Shown in pieces: positions 61,432 through 64,000 of a stretch of 64,000 bases of DNA. Each line of letters starts with the position of its first letter. Within the stretch, counting starts at the first letter, position 1. The translations under genes were made by a program, and so were the position numbers. Below the pieces are notes generated by a model. That model was given only the letters and a program-made list of their open reading frames with translations. It was not told where the DNA came from and ran no database searches. This DNA comes from Theobroma cacao (taxonomy: Eukaryota > Streptophyta > Magnoliopsida > Malvales > Malvaceae), in assembly GCF_000208745.1 (NCBI RefSeq), contig NC_030854.1:23703445-23767444 (forward strand), in the 5' to 3' direction.

Positions 61432-64000
61432 TGTCAAGCCCAGCTCTACAATATGTTTATTATGCCATTCTTACATAAGAATGCATGTTTGCTTACTTCG
61501 GTACCTTGAAAATCGTTAAGGACGGTATTGTACCAAATGGTACAATTAAGTTGAATTAAGCCTCGAACTAGTCCAAATAGAGATTTTAAGATGAAATTCA
61601 GAATTTTAAATTCCCATAATGACTTAAAATGGTGATTCAGAGTTCGAGGACCGATTTAGAGTCAAATTGGAATTTTCATGACCTAGGGGCAAAATGGTCA
61701 TTTTGCTACCCAAGGTTAAAATGTGAGTGTTGGATGAAATTTTGACTAAGATTGATCATTTGGAGTATAATTTGAGTTTGAGAAGTGAAGAATTTTAATT
61801 TCGACATTTTTTTGAGCAAATGGGCAAAATAGTCATTTTGCCACCTAGGGGTAAAATTGTAATTTTACACCACCCAACACTTGTCCAGCACATGAATTTC
61901 ACCCATTATTCTCATGGATAATTGAAGGATTTTATGCGGTGGAGAAAGAAAGCTTAATAGTTAAGAATTTAAAAATGGACCAATGGTAAGGTGACAAGTG
62001 TCAAGCTTTTATTTCTTTATTATTTTCCTTATAAATTAACACAAAACCAGCCCATTTCTCTTCATTATGGCTGGCCAAAGCAAGAACAAAGGAAGCAAAG
62101 AAATAACAAAAACCCTAGAGTGAAAATTCAAGAGAAAATTGGTGGATTTCAAGTAATCAAGCAATCAAAGGTAAAATTTCTTGATTTTGACTTGTGATCT
62201 ACCTTTCCCATACATTCTTTTGCATTTTCCATGGTTGAATCACATAATTTCATGATGGGTCTCTTGTTGGCTGAACACTTAGAGAGAGATTTTGATGGTT
62301 GTTTTGGTTAGATTTTCATATATTCTAGTGTTTTTAGTTGATTGGTGATGTGTAGCATGAAAATCAAGCAAGAAAAATTCATGTTCTTCCATAACCCATC
62401 ATTGGCCGAATTTTCCATGTAGAGTGTGGATGGTGGATTTGATTTTATTTCAAGTGAATTGGTTAGGAAATGATGAATTACGGTGAGAAAATCAAGTATA
62501 AAAAATCATAGTGTTGATGCACCCACCATGGCCAAAATTCCCAAGAGAAAATGTGAAGATGATTTTGCTAAATTTTATGCTATTTGACTTGTGTTTGATG
62601 GTTTGGAGAATTGGAAGAAAAATGGAGTTAATTGGAGTTAAATTGGACATATTGGCCAATTAATCGGGTGATAGATCAAAATAGGCCAATACCATTTTAT
62701 TTAGGTACATAATTGAATTTATATTGAACACAGTATTTAGATAGTTACTCGAGTATTTCACATCCCATTTCATGCATTAGTATAAAGCCTGAATTGGTTT
62801 TACAATGATTTAGCACAAATGTAGTAAATGGCTTATTGTGCATTATGTCTAGGTGATGAGCTTTTTGGCAAAAGTGAAGAGATAATACTCGAGGATCAAG
62901 AATCAAAGTACTCGAAATTCGACTCCCAAAATAGTGAGTAACCTTACTATCATCTTAATTATCTAAAGTGGTTTTTATCCGATTTTGTGATTTTATGGAA
63001 AATGAGTTAAATGGTAAATCTTTGTGTTTTGTAATTAAAATGTGATTTAATGAAATGATTTTATAACATTATCTTGAAATTGAATGATGGTTTGAAAATA
63101 GAGTAATTGGAGACTGTTTTCATGTGTTGTAAATTCATGGTTTGAATCGAATGGCTTATGANNNNNNNNNNNNNNNNNNNNNNNNNNNNNNNNNNNNNNN
63201 NNNNNNNNNNNNNNNNNNNNNNNNNNNNNNNNNNNNNNNNNNNNNNNNNNNNNNNNNNNNNNNNNNNNNNNNNNNNNNNNNNNNNNNNNNNNNNNNNNNN
63301 NNNNNNNNNNNNNNNNNNNNNNNNNNNNNNNNNNNNNNNNNNNNNNNNNNNNNNNNNNNNNNNNNNNNNNNNNNNNNNNNNNNNNNNNNNNNNNNNNNNN
63401 NNNNNNNNNNNNNNNNNNNNNNNNNNNNNNNNNNNNNNNNNNNNNNNNNNNNNNNNNNNNNNNNNNNNNNNNNNNNNNNNNNNNNNNNNNNNNNNNNNNN
63501 NNNNNNNNNNNNNNNNNNNNNNNNNNNNNNNNNNNNNNNNNNNNNNNNNNNNNNNNNNNNNNNNNNNNNNNNNNNNNNNNNNNNNNNNNNNNNNNNNNNN
63601 NNNNNNNNNNNNNNNNNNNNNNNNNNNNNNNNNNNNNNNNNNNNNNNNNNNNNNNNNNNNNNNNNNNNNNNNNNNNNNNNNNNNNNNNNNNNNNNNNNNN
63701 NNNNNNNNNNNNNNNNNNNNNNNNNNNNNNNNNNNNNNNNNNNNNNNNNNNNNNNNNNNNNNNNNNNNNNNNNNNNNNNNNNNNNNNNNNNNNNNNNNNN
63801 NNNNNNNNNNNNNNNNNNNNNNNNNNNNNNNNNNNNNNNNNNNNNNNNNNNNNNNNNNNNNNNNNNNNNNNNNNNNNNNNNNNNNNNNNNNNNNNNNNNN
63901 NNNNNNNNNNNNNNNNNNAAAAATTATTTACTAGTAACTCTATAAATATTGTTTTATAAGAAAATAGAATATTTTATTGAATATTTTTATTATATTCAAA
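61432..64000 (-). mobile_element. Large LTR of the TGTCACGACCC family, inverted, runs off the window
   Basis: The plus strand begins TGTCAAGCCCAGCTC, the reverse complement of the family's end (compare 57651-57665). The following sequence (61500-62000) is the reverse complement of the family 3' region, for example GCCTCGAACTAGTCC. It contains the gap 63162-63918. The left flank is GGCAG (61427-61431); the partner flank is outside the window. It interrupts the Ulp1-like gene. Confidence 0.8.
63162..63918. other. Assembly gap (757 N)
   Basis: Unsequenced bases inside the inverted LTR. Open frames across it are meaningless. Confidence 1.

Noticed and set aside
63142..63945. Open frames across the second gap
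   Set aside because: They consist mostly of unknown bases.

Overview
This is nuclear DNA from a flowering plant, most likely a eudicot. The base composition is AT-rich and the host genes are sparse, either intronless or with GT-AG introns. Most of the window is layered transposable elements: Ty1-copia, LTRs of gypsy type, a LINE, a SINE and Mutator-like elements. I do not assign a species. There are two assembly gaps (31430-32140 and 63162-63918) and single Ns at 45408 and 60245.

Host genes. Only two host genes look intact. One is a cytosolic sulfotransferase (2115-3152, +), intronless, with a TATA box. The other is a three-exon bHLH transcription factor of the iron-deficiency subgroup Ib, ORG2/bHLH38 type (21896-23630, +). 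A decayed IQD calmodulin-binding protein fragment lies at 13024-13620.

Left half. A 5'-truncated LINE (3396-4070) has a 15-bp target duplication. A complete but dead copia element (4653-12797, minus) has ACCTC target duplications, and its 5' LTR is split by a 2.9-kb solo LTR (9829-12775). A tRNA-derived SINE with a 15-bp duplication follows at 14329-14423. Then come diverged LTR-like repeats, the bHLH gene, and a second dead copia element (about 24830-28734) cut by another large LTR (28735-32712).

Right half. From about 35008 the window is a Mutator-like (MULE) landscape. A motif of about 40 bp at 35008-35049 recurs inverted at 50591-50631 and brackets arrays of the short motif GCGTGAC, a small intact ORF with its own TATA box and polyadenylation signals (43742-43996), and a MuDR-type transposase (46869 to about 49800). 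The transposase has DNA-binding, DDE, SWIM and zinc-knuckle parts, and its first exon is broken only by TAG codons. To the right are two convergent, decayed genes. One is a plant transposon-associated protein split by nested LTRs (51327-58317, +). The other is a Ulp1/C48 protease-like gene (61431-59345, minus). Between them is a second array with the same motif in inverted orientation (GTCACGC).

Insertion order can be read from target duplications. A 7.4-kb LTR interval (35713-43149, CATTA) sits in the left MULE array and itself contains two further LTRs (36820-38243 and 38341-41173). In the right gene, one LTR (51886-54749) is inserted within the first five bases of another. LTRs starting TGTCA(C/T)GAC occur six times and none shows internal coding sequence beside it, so loss to solo LTRs seems common here.

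The most interesting signal is the MULE: opposed GCGTGAC/GTCACGC arrays, several associated genes, and near-exclusive amber (TAG) decay.
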